Assembly (NCBI RefSeq): GCF_027943255.1
Contig: NC_072897.1
Coordinates: forward strand, 20,088,044 to 20,152,043
Length of the DNA stretch: 64,000 nucleotides
Reading direction: 5' to 3'
Source of the DNA: Anastrepha obliqua
Lineage: Eukaryota > Arthropoda > Insecta > Diptera > Tephritidae
Of this stretch, positions 42,780 through 54,689 are shown in pieces. The position numbers and the translations under genes were made by a program. Positions within the stretch are counted from its first letter, which is position 1; the number at the start of each line of letters is the position of its first letter. The notes under the pieces are model-generated. The model saw only the letters and a program-made list of their open reading frames with translations. It did no database searches and was not told where the DNA came from.

Positions 42780-44107
42780 ATGGTATGGGGCGCTGCCATG
42801 GTCGACCGGTTATTTCCCCTAATTCCTCTTTGGTCACCGCGCATGGCGACATGCGCAGCTCCTTGGGCGGGGCAGGTGACCGTACGAACGAGAAAAATGA
42901 AACCAAACAGAAAACAAAAATCGGATAGTGGCGAGAAACAGACGGACAAAGTGACAGAAAGACAAACGGATGCATTGACAGCACAAGACCGACAAACGGA
43001 TGCACATACTAAGCGACAGGACAAACAATCGGTCACCCATGCCAAACTGGGGATCAGATCTTCCTCGGAGGATGAGCTCCTGGCCTCTAGCCAGGAAACA
43101 GTTGAGGGTAAAGCTGTGAGCCACAGCACGCCAACAACCATAAATGAACCGACAACATCCGCTAAAGCCATGGGGCAAAAGCACGCAAAGGCCCATCAAG
43201 GTATAAGCTCTACCAGAGGTCTCTCGCTGTCTTTGGCAGGATTCGTAAGTTCGAGACCGAAGGTAAAGCTCATCCCAAAGATGAGGCTGACAAGGCAAGG
43301 TGTCAAAAGGTGGTGGACGAATACCTGGCATTCCAAACCGCCTGAAAGACAGAAGCCAAAAAACGTACCCGTTCGCAAGACGAAAACAAGAGGGCAACAA
43401 AAAAGCACAAGATCTCAGATCAGGGTGCGGTTGTCCCCAAACTTACCAAACAATTCAGTGAGGTGCCACGGGACCATCTTCAAATGGCACTGGTGGACGA
43501 AACTTGCAACCGCGGCAAACCTGTGCTTGAGAAATGGTCGGAGATTGAGGCACGGTCGTCTCGCATAATCGTCGACCATGTCATGGCGAGCCCGGAGGGT
43601 CAATCGCCAGGTTTCGACTCGGTGAAAGTGGTTCGCGGTTGCCAGGTAATCAAATGTGATGACCAGTACTCATTGCATTTCCTGACAAACGCGATTGGCG
43701 AAATTCAGAACAGCTGGGACGGCTTGAGGCTCAAGCTCATTCCAGCTAGCGAGATACCACGAAGGCCCAGGGCTCGCATCTGGATACCAAACATGGAGGG
43801 TGGAGCCAATCAACTAATTCCCTATCTCCAGGCTCACAACCGCTCTTTGCCGATGACCGATTGGTCGATCATCAAAGCGGAGGCTCCGCAGCAGCACAGC
43901 GTGTCGTTCCTTCTTCAAATCACAGCAGAGAGCCTTGAACCACTGCAAAAAGTGGAAAATAAACTTCGGTTTGGCATACGGAAGGCCCAGCTGAAGATAT
44001 TCCGTTCTGCGAATCCGGAGGAGGAGCAGGATGAGCTTCACGTCACCAGCGAACTGCTGACTGGCATGCAGTTAAATGACGCCGAACCTGCGGAAGCAAA
44101 CCAATAA
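42780..44107 (+). pseudogene. LOA-type LINE ORF1, DUF4780-like
   Basis: The first part (start likely the Met at 42897, MKPNRKQKSDSGEKQTDK) is a Lys/Gln/Thr/Asp-rich low-complexity segment (QTDKVTERQTDALTAQDRQT). At about 43218 the frame shifts; the new frame has a TGA near 43344 and then continues open from 43463 to the stop at 44107. The C-terminal 150 residues (DGLRLKLIPASEIPRRPRAR, IWIPNMEGGANQLIPYLQAH, NRSLPMTDWSIIKAE) match what I know as DUF4780, a domain common in ORF1 of fly LINEs and probably RNA-binding. The stop is 3 bp before the ORF2 ATG at 44111. Confidence 0.8.
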
Positions 44108-44110
44108 AAA

Positions 44111-45553
44111 ATGGTTTTAAAGGTTGTCCAAATTAACCCGCAGCATTCACAAACTGCAGCGGACAACCTAACGTTCTCCTAGGGGAGAAGAACGTTGACA
44201 TAGTCTTAATCCAGGAACTCTGGGTGCGGAGCAACGAGGTGAAAGGGTTCCCGGGAAGAAACTACAATCTGTACTATAAGCGTACTCAAGGTAGTCCTAG
44301 ATCATGTATTGTAGCCAAAAAACACTTAAACGTATTTTTAATCCCATCATATAGTTCACAGGATGTGACGGCCGTTGAGGTGGAAGCTGCTGACGGTGTC
44401 AGCATCACACTTGCATCCATCTATATGGCACATGATCGGCCAGCACCGCCCGAGGAGGATTGTAGACTTGTGCTTGAAGGACCCAGAAATAAAACCATGC
44501 TACTCGGATGCGACGCCAACGCGAGGCATGCGTTGTGGGGAAGCTCAGAGACAAACGACCGAGGTGAGTCTTTATATAATTTTATTATTAATACTAACTT
44601 ATCGGTATGTAACAGGGGTAACACTCCCACTTTCACCTTTCCTAGTACGGAGTACTTCAGAGGATGGGAAGAAGTGATTGATGTTAATCTACTGTCTGAA
44701 AATAGCTCAGTAAGGGTAGATAATTGGAGGCCATCCAATAAAAGGTCCTTTTCTGATCATAGTTGGATCCTCTACGATTTGGATCTTAAGGTAGATCCAC
44801 CCCTACCGTATCGAAATCCTTTAAGAACCAACTGGAAAAGGTTCAAAAATGCAGTAAACAAGAGGGTAGGAGAGATTCCTATCCCTCAAATTACTCTCAC
44901 GGAAAACCTTGAGAGTAGGGTCATAACACTGGAAAAGGCATTTAGTAGGGCCTACAAAACGTCCTGCCCCATAAAATTTAGCAAAAAATCTCACCCTCCT
45001 TGGTGGAGCAGTGAGCTCTTAAAACTAAGGGAAAAATCTAGATCAACGTTTAACCTCAGCTACTAGACGGGAAATTGGGAATTGTACAGAGAAAGTCGGT
45101 GCCAGTACAAGGAGGCAATCAGGGCCGCCAAAAAAGAGAGCTGGAGGGAATTTTGTTCGTCAATCGAATCCACCAGGGATTCTGCTAGGCTCAGCCGTGT
45201 TCTTTCCAAAGACCACTCAATGGCTTCTTGGGTCAAGAAACCGGATGGAACTTGGACTGGTACAGCAGAAGAATCGCTAGAGCTTCTGCTAAACACGCAT
45301 TTTCCGGGATGCAGCGCTTACGAAAGTGAGAGGGGAAACATTAGGCGGAGCCAATATAATCCACAGCATCTTGCAAATGAAATTATTACCAAGGAAAAAG
45401 TTGCATGGGCAATCAAATCTTTCTCCCCCTTTAAATCTCCGGGGCCAGATGGGATCATTCCAAAGATGTTACTGTAAACCTTGGACTATATCCTACCATG
45501 GCTAGAGAAAATTTTTAAAGCGTGTTTAAACTTAGGCCATATTCCAGATAGCT
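44111..45553 (+). pseudogene. LOA-type LINE ORF2: endonuclease and RT N-terminus
   Basis: The ATG 44111 opens VLKVVQINPQHSQTAADNL and then meets a stop. From 44224 it continues with SITLASIYMAHDRPAP, LLGCDANARHALWGSSETND (Asp-Ala-Asn box), and the RSFSDHSWILYDLDL box with catalytic Asp-His. A TAG at 45064-45066 follows. The linker includes SHPPWWSSELLKLREKSRST and the RT start is FSPFKSPGPDGIIPKMLL, ended by TAA 45475. After it come WLEKIFKACLNLGHIPDSWK and VFIPKVGRRGHESAKDFRPI. All are in one frame, so only point stops break this part. Confidence 0.9.
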
Positions 45554-45959
45554 GGAAACTAGTCAAGGTCGTCTTCATACCAAAAGTAGGTAGAAGAGGA
45601 CATGAATCAGCAAAGGACTTCAGGCCAATCAGTCTTTCGTCTTTCCTGTTAAAAAATTTTGAAAGACTTTTGGATATGCACCTCAGAAGCTCTTTGGAGA
45701 GCTCTGGTATATCAACTGCACAACACGCATACCTTAAAGGCAAATCTACGGAGACAGGAAACTAGTCAAGGTCATCTTCATACCAAAAGTAGGTAGATGA
45801 GGACATGAATCAGCGAAATACTTCAGGACAATCAGTCTTTCGTCTTTCCTGTTAAAAACTTTTGAAAGGCTTTTGGATATGCACCTCAGAAGCTCTTTGG
45901 AGAGCTCTGGTATATCAACTGCACAACGCGCATACCTTAAAGGCAAATCTACGGAGACA
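45554..45959 (+). repeat. 203-bp tandem duplication within the RT domain
   Basis: Copy 1 is 45554-45756 and copy 2 is 45757-45959. Both begin GGAAACTAGTCAAGGT and end CTACGGAGACA. They differ at roughly ten positions. The added 203 bp shifts the frame, so the later RT (frame of 45873) is out of frame with the endonuclease part. Confidence 0.95.
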
Positions 45960-47585
45960 GCGCCTCACGAGGTAATCCGAACAATAGAGGGCTCTCTAGA
46001 GAGCAAACATTATACCATGGCGGCATTCTTGGATATCGAAGGCGCCTTTAACAATGTTAGCACAGATGCCATCCAACGGGCGTTCATAGACCTGGAGGTG
46101 GACAGTTGCATTAGTAACTGGGTCATCTCCATGCTAGAAACCAGGATCATCAAAGCTAATATGGGTAATATCAACATAACCAAGAAAGTCCACGGGGGCA
46201 CTCCACAAGGGGGAGTATTATCTCCACTTCTGTGGCTATGTGTGATCAGCAAAATCTTAATAAAACTTAATGGAGGTGGGGTAAAAGTGGTGGCGTACGC
46301 TGATGATGTGGTGCTAATGGTGTCAGGACTGTGTCCAAATACGATCAGTGGGATCATCCAAAGGGCGTTAGGCGAGCTTAACTCTTGGGCCACAGGATGT
46401 GGCCTAAGTTTAAACCCGCGTAAAACAGAACTTATGCTTTTTACCACCAGATACAAGGTACCTACTTTTACCCTACTAAATATTAACGGACAAACTCTGT
46501 CACTATCAACCAGTGCAAAGTACTTAGGGGTAATTCTGGACTCCAAACTTAGCTGGAAGTTAAACGTCGAAGAACGGGTAAGGAAAGCAGAAATTGCTTT
46601 ATATGCCGGCAAACGTATGCTTGGAAGAAGATGGAGTCTTCAAACTAAGCATACATTATGGTTGTACAAGGCGGTTATACGACCTATTTTATCGTATGGT
46701 TCGGTAGTTTGGTGGAAAGCTCTAGGGAGAGAGTACAATACCAAATTACTCGGCAGAATACAAAGATCAGCCTGTGCAATAACAGTCGGTGCAATCAGAT
46801 CATCTCCTCGAGAGGCTCTCAATGCACTGACACACGTTATTCCAATAGACCTACATATAAAGAAGACGGCAACCATGAGTGCATTTAAGTTAAATGAAGT
46901 GGGTCGCTGGAAAGAAAAAACGTATGGTCGGCTAGTCTATTATTGCGACAAAACTCAGTTAACCTCGGTGAGGACTGCCTACATCGTCCCGACGGTAACA
47001 TTCAATAGGAATTTTGCCACACTCTTTCCATCTAAAAAAGTATGGAATAAGGGATTCTCTCTAAACCACTTCGATACCACAGCCTATACAGATGGCAGTA
47101 AAATGGATTGTGGTGTTGGAGCTGGTATATATTCTCATAGACTTGGAATTGAAAAGTCTGTGCGTCTCCCTAATACCAGCAGCGTCTTCCAAGCGGAAGT
47201 ACTAGCAATTGGGCAAGCCTGTAGGTTACTAATCGCAGATTTCTCTTTTAAAGGCAATATCACTATTCTTTCGGATAGCCACGCTGCAATCCAGGCGCTG
47301 GACGCGACTATAACAACCTCCAAAGTGGTGGAGCAAAGGAATAGCCTCACCAACTTGAGTGAAAACGATAGAGTAACCTTAATTTGGGTCCCGGGACACC
47401 GCAACATAGAAGGTAACGAAAAAGCTTATGAACTGGCAAGAGGGGGATCTGCCAGGAATAGCGTTCTTGCAGTACCAGTATTGACTCCACTAGGTGCGGT
47501 CAAGAATGCAATTTTCCTAAAATACCTTCGAATTGCAGATTGTAGATGGAGAGACCAGACGAAATGCAAAATCAGCAGAACGTTA
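45873..47585 (+). pseudogene. LOA-type LINE ORF2: RT core and RNase H
   Basis: 571 open residues. RT motifs: MAAFLDIEGAFNNVSTDAIQ (motif A), HGGTPQGGVLSPLLWLCVIS (motif B), KVVAYADDVVLMVSG (catalytic YADD), ELNSWATGCGLSLNPRKTEL, SAKYLGVILDSKLSWKLN. The thumb part KAVIRPILSYGSVVWWKALG follows. RNase H from about residue 400: FDTTAYTDGSKMDCGVGAGI (first Asp), VFQAEVLAIGQACRLL (Glu), ITILSDSHAAIQALDA (Asp), LIWVPGHRNIEGNEKAYELA (His and final acidic part). A TGA at 47586 ends it; the element continues in frame. Confidence 0.95.
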
Positions 47586-47588
47586 TGA

Positions 47589-47909
47589 CCCACCTACAAC
47601 CTCAAGCAATCGTCGACATTGATAAACATGAAACGACGGGACACCTGTAGACTTACGGCAGTCATAATTGGCTTCTGGTCTATCGGAGAACAAGCCGCCA
47701 AAATGGGCATCCCTCACAACACATACTGTCATAGTTGTAAACAACCGGAGAAAAAAGAAACAATCTTCCATTTCCTCTGTGAATGCCCTGCCCTATGGAA
47801 GGACAGAATGTTAACCCTGAGCAAACCGCTGTTCGAGTGTCTCGAGCAACTGTCTGGCTTAGACGTCAACAGCCTAATAAGTTTCCTAAACCGCACAGAC
47901 TGGATATAG
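47589..47909 (+). pseudogene. LOA-type LINE ORF2 C-terminal Cys/His motif
   Basis: It continues the frame of the RT/RNase H part after TGA 47586. RRDTCRLTAVIIGFWSIGEQ is followed by YCHSCKQPEKKETIFHFLCE and CPALWKDRM, a C-x2-C ... H-x4-C motif like that of the related LINE at 7.67 kb. The stop at 47907 is followed by about 100 bp of 3' UTR. Confidence 0.9.
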
Positions 47910-48029
47910 TCCTGCTGTAAATAACTGTTAAACAATTTGGTAACGAGGATGTGGCAACAAAATGGTGCGGAAGCGCTAGTTGGATTCTGGATGAATCACC
48001 ACTCTAACCAACCAACCAACCAGGGTTGT

Positions 48030-49320
48030 TGTGGCTCATTTATACGACTTTCCTGTGTCTGCTGGCCTCAGAAGTGCTCTCTATCTTTTTACAGAAATCT
48101 GTCCAAGACGTCGTTTTTGCTGCCTTAATGCCATACTTAAACCTGCGATGACAGTCTTTGTATCCGTCCCACGAGTTGGTTCTCCTCGCTTCATTGCACT
48201 TAGTTCTGCATTCCCTTCTTAGGTCTGCTATGTCAGTGGACCACCATGGAGGTTTCGGTTTTCCTCTTATCGTGCTCGGAGGACATGCTGCTTTCCCAGC
48301 ATGTTTAAATGCTGAAGTCAGTTCATCAACAGTAGAGTCGAGTTGTAGCTCAGGGTTAATTTGGTATGTCATGCCAGGGAGGTTGCTGGCCACTATGTTC
48401 TCAAACACTCCCCAGTTTGTGCGTCTGCGGTTTACGACCGGTTAGCACAGTTTAGTTGGTAATACAATGCTGTACGTTAAGTACCTGTGGTCTGAGAAGG
48501 AATTGTCTTTAGACACTCTCCAATCCTTTATAATATGTTCCTCCGTTCGTTGACATATGTAATGTCCAGAACTTCCCTCCTAGTAGCTGTTACAAAGGTA
48601 GGGGTGTCGCCTATATTGCTAATATGAAGATTGTTACATATGATGAATTCAAAAATGTACTCACAGCGTTCGTTGGTGTCTGTACTACCCCAGACATGAT
48701 GATGAGCATTGGCAGCTGCGCCCAGTATAAATGGGATACTACGTCTCGCGGTTTCCTCGGCTGCACCTCTTAGGAGTAGTGATGGAGGAGGACGAAGCAA
48801 GCCATATTGTCCTTCCGCAGGACCCTACTGATAATATTGCGTTGTCCGCATCGCTAAATTGCATCAATAGGAATACATTAATATGTTTTTTCATTAGTAT
48901 ACACGGCCTGGGCTTACTTTTGTCGGTGACATAGACCTGTTTAAACTCTTTGTTGCTCCACCCGCAAACCTGATCTTTTACGACCCGTGGTTCTTGGATG
49001 AGCGTGATTTCCTCTTCTCTTTAAGCGAGACGGAGGATGAGTGCGGATGAAGCCACCTTACTGTGGTGGAGGTTAATCTGTACAACCCCCACCATCGCTG
49101 GTAGACGTTGTTGGATGAAAACTAACCACGGGTTGGTCAGCGGCCTCTTCGACGGAATGACGATTGACGCATGATTGAAACCAAGCCGCGTCCGAGCAGC
49201 TGGATGAGGGTCTTGGGTTTTCTTGCAGGAGGTCCCTATAGACTTTCCAGATACTCTGCTTATCAGGTCCCAGTTTGCTTACCTTAATTTGGCAACAACT
49301 CCAAACGATCAGACTAGAGC
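48030..49320 (-). pseudogene. second copy of the 7.5-17.8 kb LINE family (ORF1 end, endonuclease, linker)
   Basis: Minus strand: an ORF2 start at about 49098 (VQINLHHSKVASSALILRLA with a stop), LIQEPRVVKDQ, then across 48960-48840 the sequence that is interrupted in the other copy. FILGAAANAHHHVWGSTDTN (48740-48680; DAN changed to AAN) and NIGDTPTFVTATRREVLDIT follow. The linker frame 48408-48040 (KPKPPWWSTDIADLRREC, RRFKYGIKAAKTTSWTDFCK) is cut at 48030. It provides the empty sites for the Helitron and the inverted-end element. Confidence 0.9.
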
Positions 49321-49385
49321 CAACGTCGAAATGAATGCCTTTTTGTGATGCAAATGTCGAAACGTACGGTGCTTGTATCTACCCA

Positions 49386-49602
49386 CACGGAGAAAATTAT
49401 TTACACAACAACTAATTTTTCATTCAATAAACTGTATCTTGAGAAAGAATTAATGTAATAAAAATGTTATTCTAGGAAAGATATACAAATTTACTGTTTC
49501 TTAAAAACTAACTTAAACTTCACAAAACTTTACCCCATGAATGAAAAATTGACAAGAATCACAGAATTCTTCATATTTTTAAGGGACAAACTTATTCACA
49601 CA
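49386..49602 (+). repeat. third copy of the 210-bp dispersed repeat
   Basis: Similar to 40816-41026 and 41772-41987: ACACAACAACTAATTTT, ATGTTATTCTA..AAA, CATATTTTTAAGGGACAAA. More diverged than the other two. The internal ends ACAAAATTATTCACACA are in direct, not inverted, orientation. Confidence 0.75.
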
Positions 49603-49639
49603 ATTCAATTTCACAAGTAAAATATTAAGTTCAATGAAA

Positions 49640-50140
49640 TTTCAATATCTAGTAGGAAGGAAACACCATTCCCTTAATTGGAAATTACCTCGAGCCAAAA
49701 TAGGGGTTGTTTGTCGGCTGATTTCTTTTACTTCTTCTAAAGTATCGCCACCACTTCTCAAGTTGTCAACGTAGAAGTCCCTTATGATGGTTTGCGAACC
49801 ATCAATCTGCAGATTGAGTTCCATATGTTACGGTGTCTAATTTGCAGATATTTAAGTCATCCTCAGGATAATCGCCCACGCATCTATACATTTTGCTGAT
49901 GTCTCCAGCGATTGCATTTGGAAACATACGAAAACGAATAAGGATATTGAAAAGTTTCGGCTGTATTGTTGGTCCAGCCATGAATAGATCATTAAGTGAT
50001 AAACCTGAGGTTGTAGCTGCCAAACCGTCAAAAACAACTGTGAATTTTATTGTCGTACCTTCGTCTTTAATGAAGAAATAATGCAGCAGAAAATGCACTC
50101 GTCGACAGTTGCATTTACAACATCCGATTGAGATCACGGT
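49640..50140 (-). pseudogene. BEL/Pao reverse transcriptase relic
   Basis: The minus-strand frame 50137-49802 gives TIKFTVVFDGLAATTSGLSL (VVFDAS-type start), NDLFMAGPTIQPKLFNILIR and ISKMYRCVGDYPEDDLNICK, LDTVTYGTQSA. The frame 49824-49642 gives the catalytic box IIRDFYVDNLRSGGDTLEEV, with YVDN instead of YVDD, i.e. a catalytic Asp lost. A frameshift and a deletion lie at the join. Confidence 0.85.
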
Positions 50141-50816
50141 ACCCTTTCATGAATGCACAATATTTTGCTTGAAGCTTAGGATTACGAACGAATCTTCTTT
50201 CAATCGGCGTCGAGCTTGTGAGTATAACTCGCGTAACGAATCCATACTTAGCTTTGTTGGCAGGCGAACCGAATAAGCGTTCATCACTGCTGTTGTTGTT
50301 GTCATCGCTAACGTCGCTATTGTCTTCGTTGGAGCTCCCGTTTACTTACTTCCACTATTTTCGCACCTTCCTTTATGCATTGTTTTTGCCCAATAACTAA
50401 CAGCATTAGCATAAGTTTGTCGGACTACTTTCGCTTATTGTATTTTTACCTGCTGTTTCAGAAAATCATACGATATGTGACCTTCACATTGCAAAAGGTG
50501 AAATAGCAAGACTTTTCCAATATGTCATAAGCGTCTTGGCTTATGCATACGAGTATATTTAATTTATTAATAAGATCATTCTATTGTCAGAGCTCACTAA
50601 ATAAACGTGATATTTTTAGGCGCTTGTTTTTCAATATTTAAAATCGTGACAAAGGCTTCACAACAACACGCAGGGGCACGTTAAAACTGGGATCAGCTAG
50701 CAGGATGTTTGAGAGTTTTTAGTTTTTAGTATCAGAACTCCATTCTAGCAAACGAGTCAGAGATCCCGTTACCCGTGATACCCACCTGTCCCAAGACCCA
50801 TGTTAACGTCAGGATA
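50141..50816. other. no recognisable gene
   Basis: The part next to 50140 may be the upstream BEL linker, with an (AAC)n-like run around 50280-50310 on the minus strand, but no motif was found. 50420-50816 is AT-rich spacer. Confidence 0.45.
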
Positions 50817-53810
50817 TTATGTCTGGCAAAAGTTTAACCTGTATTTACAATACTCTACTACCGTTGAAGTATTCGAAGTATTCGGATGCGTGCATTCCAG
50901 GAGCGAAATGTAGTTTTGTCCCGCTCGATTATACGTAAACACTACAGCCGGTACCGCGCTCGGTCCTGGAGCCATCCGTGAAAATGCGAGAACTGTTTTT
51001 ACGGGCTCCTTTTCTGAGTTTGACCACAGTTGAGCCTCTGGTAGCACCATACTATATCTCTTGTCAAGTACGACTCTGGATAGCATGGAGTCAAGGGACA
51101 TGGGGAGGATCTTTGGATCGAAGTCCATGCCTACTCTGTTTTCCAATGCTGAACAGGAGCCGTACCAATTTCCATTGTGTTTCAGCCTGCGGATGGTCTT
51201 CAAGGCCTCTCCTTGGATGAAAACATCAAGTGGCTGTAGACTAGCCAGAGCATCTAATTCCGGGTCTGAAGTAGTCGGAAAAGCTCCAGTGCAACTCGAT
51301 AAGGTCCTCCTGACTCCCACGAGAGATAGTCTACTCATCCAGACCACTGATGCATAGATGATTATCATAGCCGTGTATATCCATAGGATCTTGCTAGGAG
51401 AAAGACCCCACGTTTTTCCAAAGACACCCCTGCACTTTCCCACAGATGCCCATGAGCGAAGGGCATGTTACGTCGTCCGTATATGCTTGTGCGTAGACTT
51501 CCGCATCATTTAAGGAGGTGAGTAGAGAATCGATCACCATGCACCAGAGCAATGGCGACAACACACCACCTTGGGGTCAGTCTTTATTAGCTCCGGCTGA
51601 CACCAGCAGATCTTCCTCTGCTCGCACCGTGACGATTCTTTAGGCCAGAATCGAACGAGTCCATTTCACTGGCACCCCGTATACGCCGTGTCTACCGGCA
51701 GAGCTGCACATACTATCAAAAAAGGCATTACCAAACGCCCCGTATATGCCCAAAATCGCAGGATTTCCGCTTTGATGAGCGAATTCTAACGTATGCAACA
51801 TTCCAATAGTCGTTCGAGACTTTTCAGCATGGAAGAAGTCAAACTGATGAGTCTAAAACCTTTAGGGTCATCTCTTCCAACCTTCAGGGTGAAGGCGACC
51901 ATCCTCCGAAAGCTTGGCATATAGGCCAGTGCCAGGCATGTAGTGAAGATTTTCTTCAAGGCTATTGTCATGGACTCTGCGCCTTCCTTCAGCATGTCAA
52001 GATATATGCCATCTGGTCCGGGCGACTTGTAGCCGCCAAAAGATTTGATGGCAAATCGAATGGTGAGCTCATGCACTACAGATCTGGCAACGAACCAGTC
52101 ATGCCGAGAAGGTGTAGCAGCTCTGACAACCGCCTCTATCAATAAGGGCGGTTGCCGGCTGACGCTTATCTGATTACCAGGAAAGTGAGATTCCATCAGC
52201 AAGCTGTGTGTCTCACTTTGCCGATCCGTGAAGGACCCATCAGATTTCATAAGTCACCCCAGTTTTGCAGTTGGGTCCCTTTTCAGGATCCTAACTAATT
52301 TCGCCTTGTCATTCAGAGACTAAGCACCGCTGCAGAATTCCCTATAAGAAGCTCTTTCGATTCCTGAATAAGCCTCTTGTAGTTTTTCTAAACATTACGG
52401 TATCGCTCCAGTCTTCACCAATGTTACTCTTGAGGGCCCGGTTGAGAAGTCTCCGTAACTCACGCGTCAACAGTTAAGGCAGCGTTGAGGTTCTCAACAG
52501 CCACCCCAATATCCTGTTCTTTTCGAAGTCTTGGTGGTGCCACGTCAAGGTCTCGCAACGCCCCCCCAAACTTCTGACGGTCTGGTTTTCAGGGGCTTCT
52601 GGAGAGCAAAGGCATTTGTGCCTACTCGACACACTGAAACTCGATGTATCTGTGGTCCGAGCATGAGTCCTCCGAAAGGACTCTCCAGTTCTTGACTGAC
52701 CACCGAAGTTTTGAGTTTGGTAGGGTGAGATTAATCCCCTCCTGCCTTTTAGCAGTTACAAATGTATGCTGTGTGCGCTTGTTGTGTATGTTTAGGCAAA
52801 AGGAAGCGATGAACTCGAATAGCTGAGAGCCCCGTTTGCATTTGCTGCTGTCACAGATTTTATGCTGGGAATAAGCATGCCAACAGAGGACAGCGGCCAG
52901 ATTCCGCCAACCACAGAACCTTACGAGAGTAGTAGGCCTTCCCAGGTGTTCGCCCTTCCAAAGCATCGTAAGGAAAATAACCAGACGCAATCCCAAAGTT
53001 CAACTATCCGCTTCCACCCCTATAACACACCTCAGCCGCTACCAGGTGTTCGCAATAGAATTACTCAAGACCCGCCCACCACTCACACGGTTCCCGTACC
53101 GTGAGTCCATAACATCAGCAGTGGCTTCATCTACTCTCCCCACAAGAGTAGCCCTTTCCTTTTCTTACCGACTCTCCAAAGTCTCGTGGTTATGTCCGGA
53201 TTCCGGGCACATAAGCAGGATAGGACATCCGCTGTAGACAGTTCTGCATCCGGAATCTAGCAGGTGAAGAAGGAAATTGGCCAGGGATGCGCACGTCCTT
53301 TGTCCCTTAGCCCTTCGCATTGGCTTCAGGATCAGGGGCAATAACCTGACGCATCAGCCGAATCTTACTGTGTGCAAATGACTTCTGCATCAGTCAGCTG
53401 AAGGTCAGGCGGTAATTTACCGATTACAGCCACAGGTCGTGGGCTAGCAGTCTTCTCGCTATAGGATGACTTGGCCACTCGCTTGGATTTGGTCGGGGGA
53501 AGATCCAGCTCACCAGTCTTCAGTGATAAAATTTTTGCCGGTCAGACAGCTGTGTTGAACTTTTTGTCAAGGCGCCGATCAGGATGCGGGTTAGCAGAAC
53601 CATTTTCTGCCACATTGACTGGCACTAAGACCGCGCTTACCTTGGAGAGTTGTCGCTCGGCCATTAGCGGCAGCTGAAGGCCAGGGAAGTGTACTGCTTT
53701 GAGTTAAAGTCTTCCTCCACTTACCTCGAGAGCGAGACAGTTTGGGAGCACCCGTGCCCAGCGAGGACTCGGTAGCTTCCGTGGGGGTCACTTCCGCCGA
53801 CTGAACACAC
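50817..53810 (-). mobile_element. I/LOA/R1-group LINE, degenerate, 3' truncated
   Basis: Minus-strand order: ORF1 relic (53810-53000; around 53290-53160 a Cys-rich knuckle region in broken frames); endonuclease (52996-52622, with FCLNIHNKRTQHTFVTAKRQ and LSEDSCSDHRYIEFQ, the catalytic Ser-Asp-His); RT N-terminus (52250-51786, SFGGYKSPGPDGIYLDMLKE, GFRLISLTSSMLKSLERLLE); RT thumb (51443-51250, TWGLSPSKILWIYTAMIII); and the start of an RNase H-like part. RT motif C lies in a gapped region around 51480-51550. It ends at 50817 without a tail, and frameshifts are numerous. Confidence 0.8.
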
Positions 53811-53819
53811 CCTGATTCT

Positions 53820-54480
53820 ATGCCAACTTTTATTCATCACACGAGTGCTGGAAGCTAATCCATCAGGGAAGGCCACTCGCGTGATACCAGGGTTTCGCTA
53901 TCCACCACCTAGGACGTGCCCGATGGGAGATCAGGCAACTACTCATGTTTGGGGATACATTCACTAGCGATGTCTATCGAAGCGACAACAGCAATGCTAT
54001 TTGTACGAAAATCTGAAACCCGCGACTTCAACCCAACACCCATCAGCCGAAAAGCTTGCTTCTAAAATGCCGTAGCCTGCAACGAATGATTTTGTTATAG
54101 GAAGCTCTGGCTGATAGGCGGGGCGAGTTGTAACGAAGTGAAGTTTCGAGCCCGGATCTAGGAGAGTGCGACAAGGTACAAAGGTTTCAGCATGATTTTA
54201 AATTAGAACAATTGCAGTGGTGAGGAGCACAACATCAGTAGAAAGAGTATGAGCCGAGGACGTGAGAGATAATGACGCAGTCATAGCATTAGATGGAGGA
54301 GTAGTGGTAGCTGATTGGCACTGAGTAGTTTGTGAAACGGATAATCGATCAAAATGTAACAGTGTGTGATGCTTCGCTTGACAGCTGCGACAGGATCTCG
54401 ATCTGAAGTTACCCATCTGATTACCTTTCTTATAGTAGCTACATGCTCCGAAACTATACTTTATGTTTAACAATTAAGCT
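53820..54480 (-). pseudogene. BEL/Pao gag knuckle and protease relic
   Basis: The minus-strand frame 54473-54198 has SCRSCQAKHHTLLHFDRLSV (last gag knuckle) and TDVVLLTTAIVLI, the strand before the protease. Further down, 54190-53950 gives broken protease sequence (RTLLDPGSKLHFVT-like and ITKSFVAGYGI-like traces in shifted frames). It is a fourth BEL relic in the window, with no RT attached. Confidence 0.7.
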
Positions 54481-54689
54481 GTATTTTCCAATGCGTGACT
54501 GTGCCTACAAAAAATCATCTGCTATGTCTCTTCGCGAATATATTTAGTCCTGTCCATAAGTTCTGTTACAAGTTAAATCTGTTGTAGATAAGAAATTGTA
54601 ATACTTTCTCTAATGAAGTTAGTTCTATTTAACCATGTAAATATTAAAAAAAATTAATTTCATTCGAAATGATCACCATTTGCTTTTAC

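Larger units (their letters stand above)
42630..48027 (+). mobile_element. near full-length LOA-type LINE
   Basis: Order: 5' UTR (from about 42630), ORF1 with a DUF4780-like domain (42780-44107), ORF2 with endonuclease, RT, RNase H and C-terminal Cys/His motif (44111-47909), 3' UTR and a CAAC-repeat tail (ACCAACCAACCAACCAG, 48010-48026). RNase H, the C-terminal zinc motif and short tandem tail are as in the LOA/I group. ORF1 has a frameshift and a stop. ORF2 has three in-frame stops (45064, 45475, 47586), an early stop, and a 203-bp tandem duplication. No flanking target duplication could be fixed. Confidence 0.85.

Noticed and set aside
42746..43400. Long minus-strand frames rich in Cys and Ser (141 and 188 residues)
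   Set aside because: They are antisense to the LINE ORF1, whose Lys/Gln/Thr/Asp-rich coding reads as Cys/Ser/Leu on the other strand. No motif and no independent support.
46010..46612. Minus-strand frame of 200 residues
   Set aside because: Antisense shadow of the RT domain with YADD on the plus strand.
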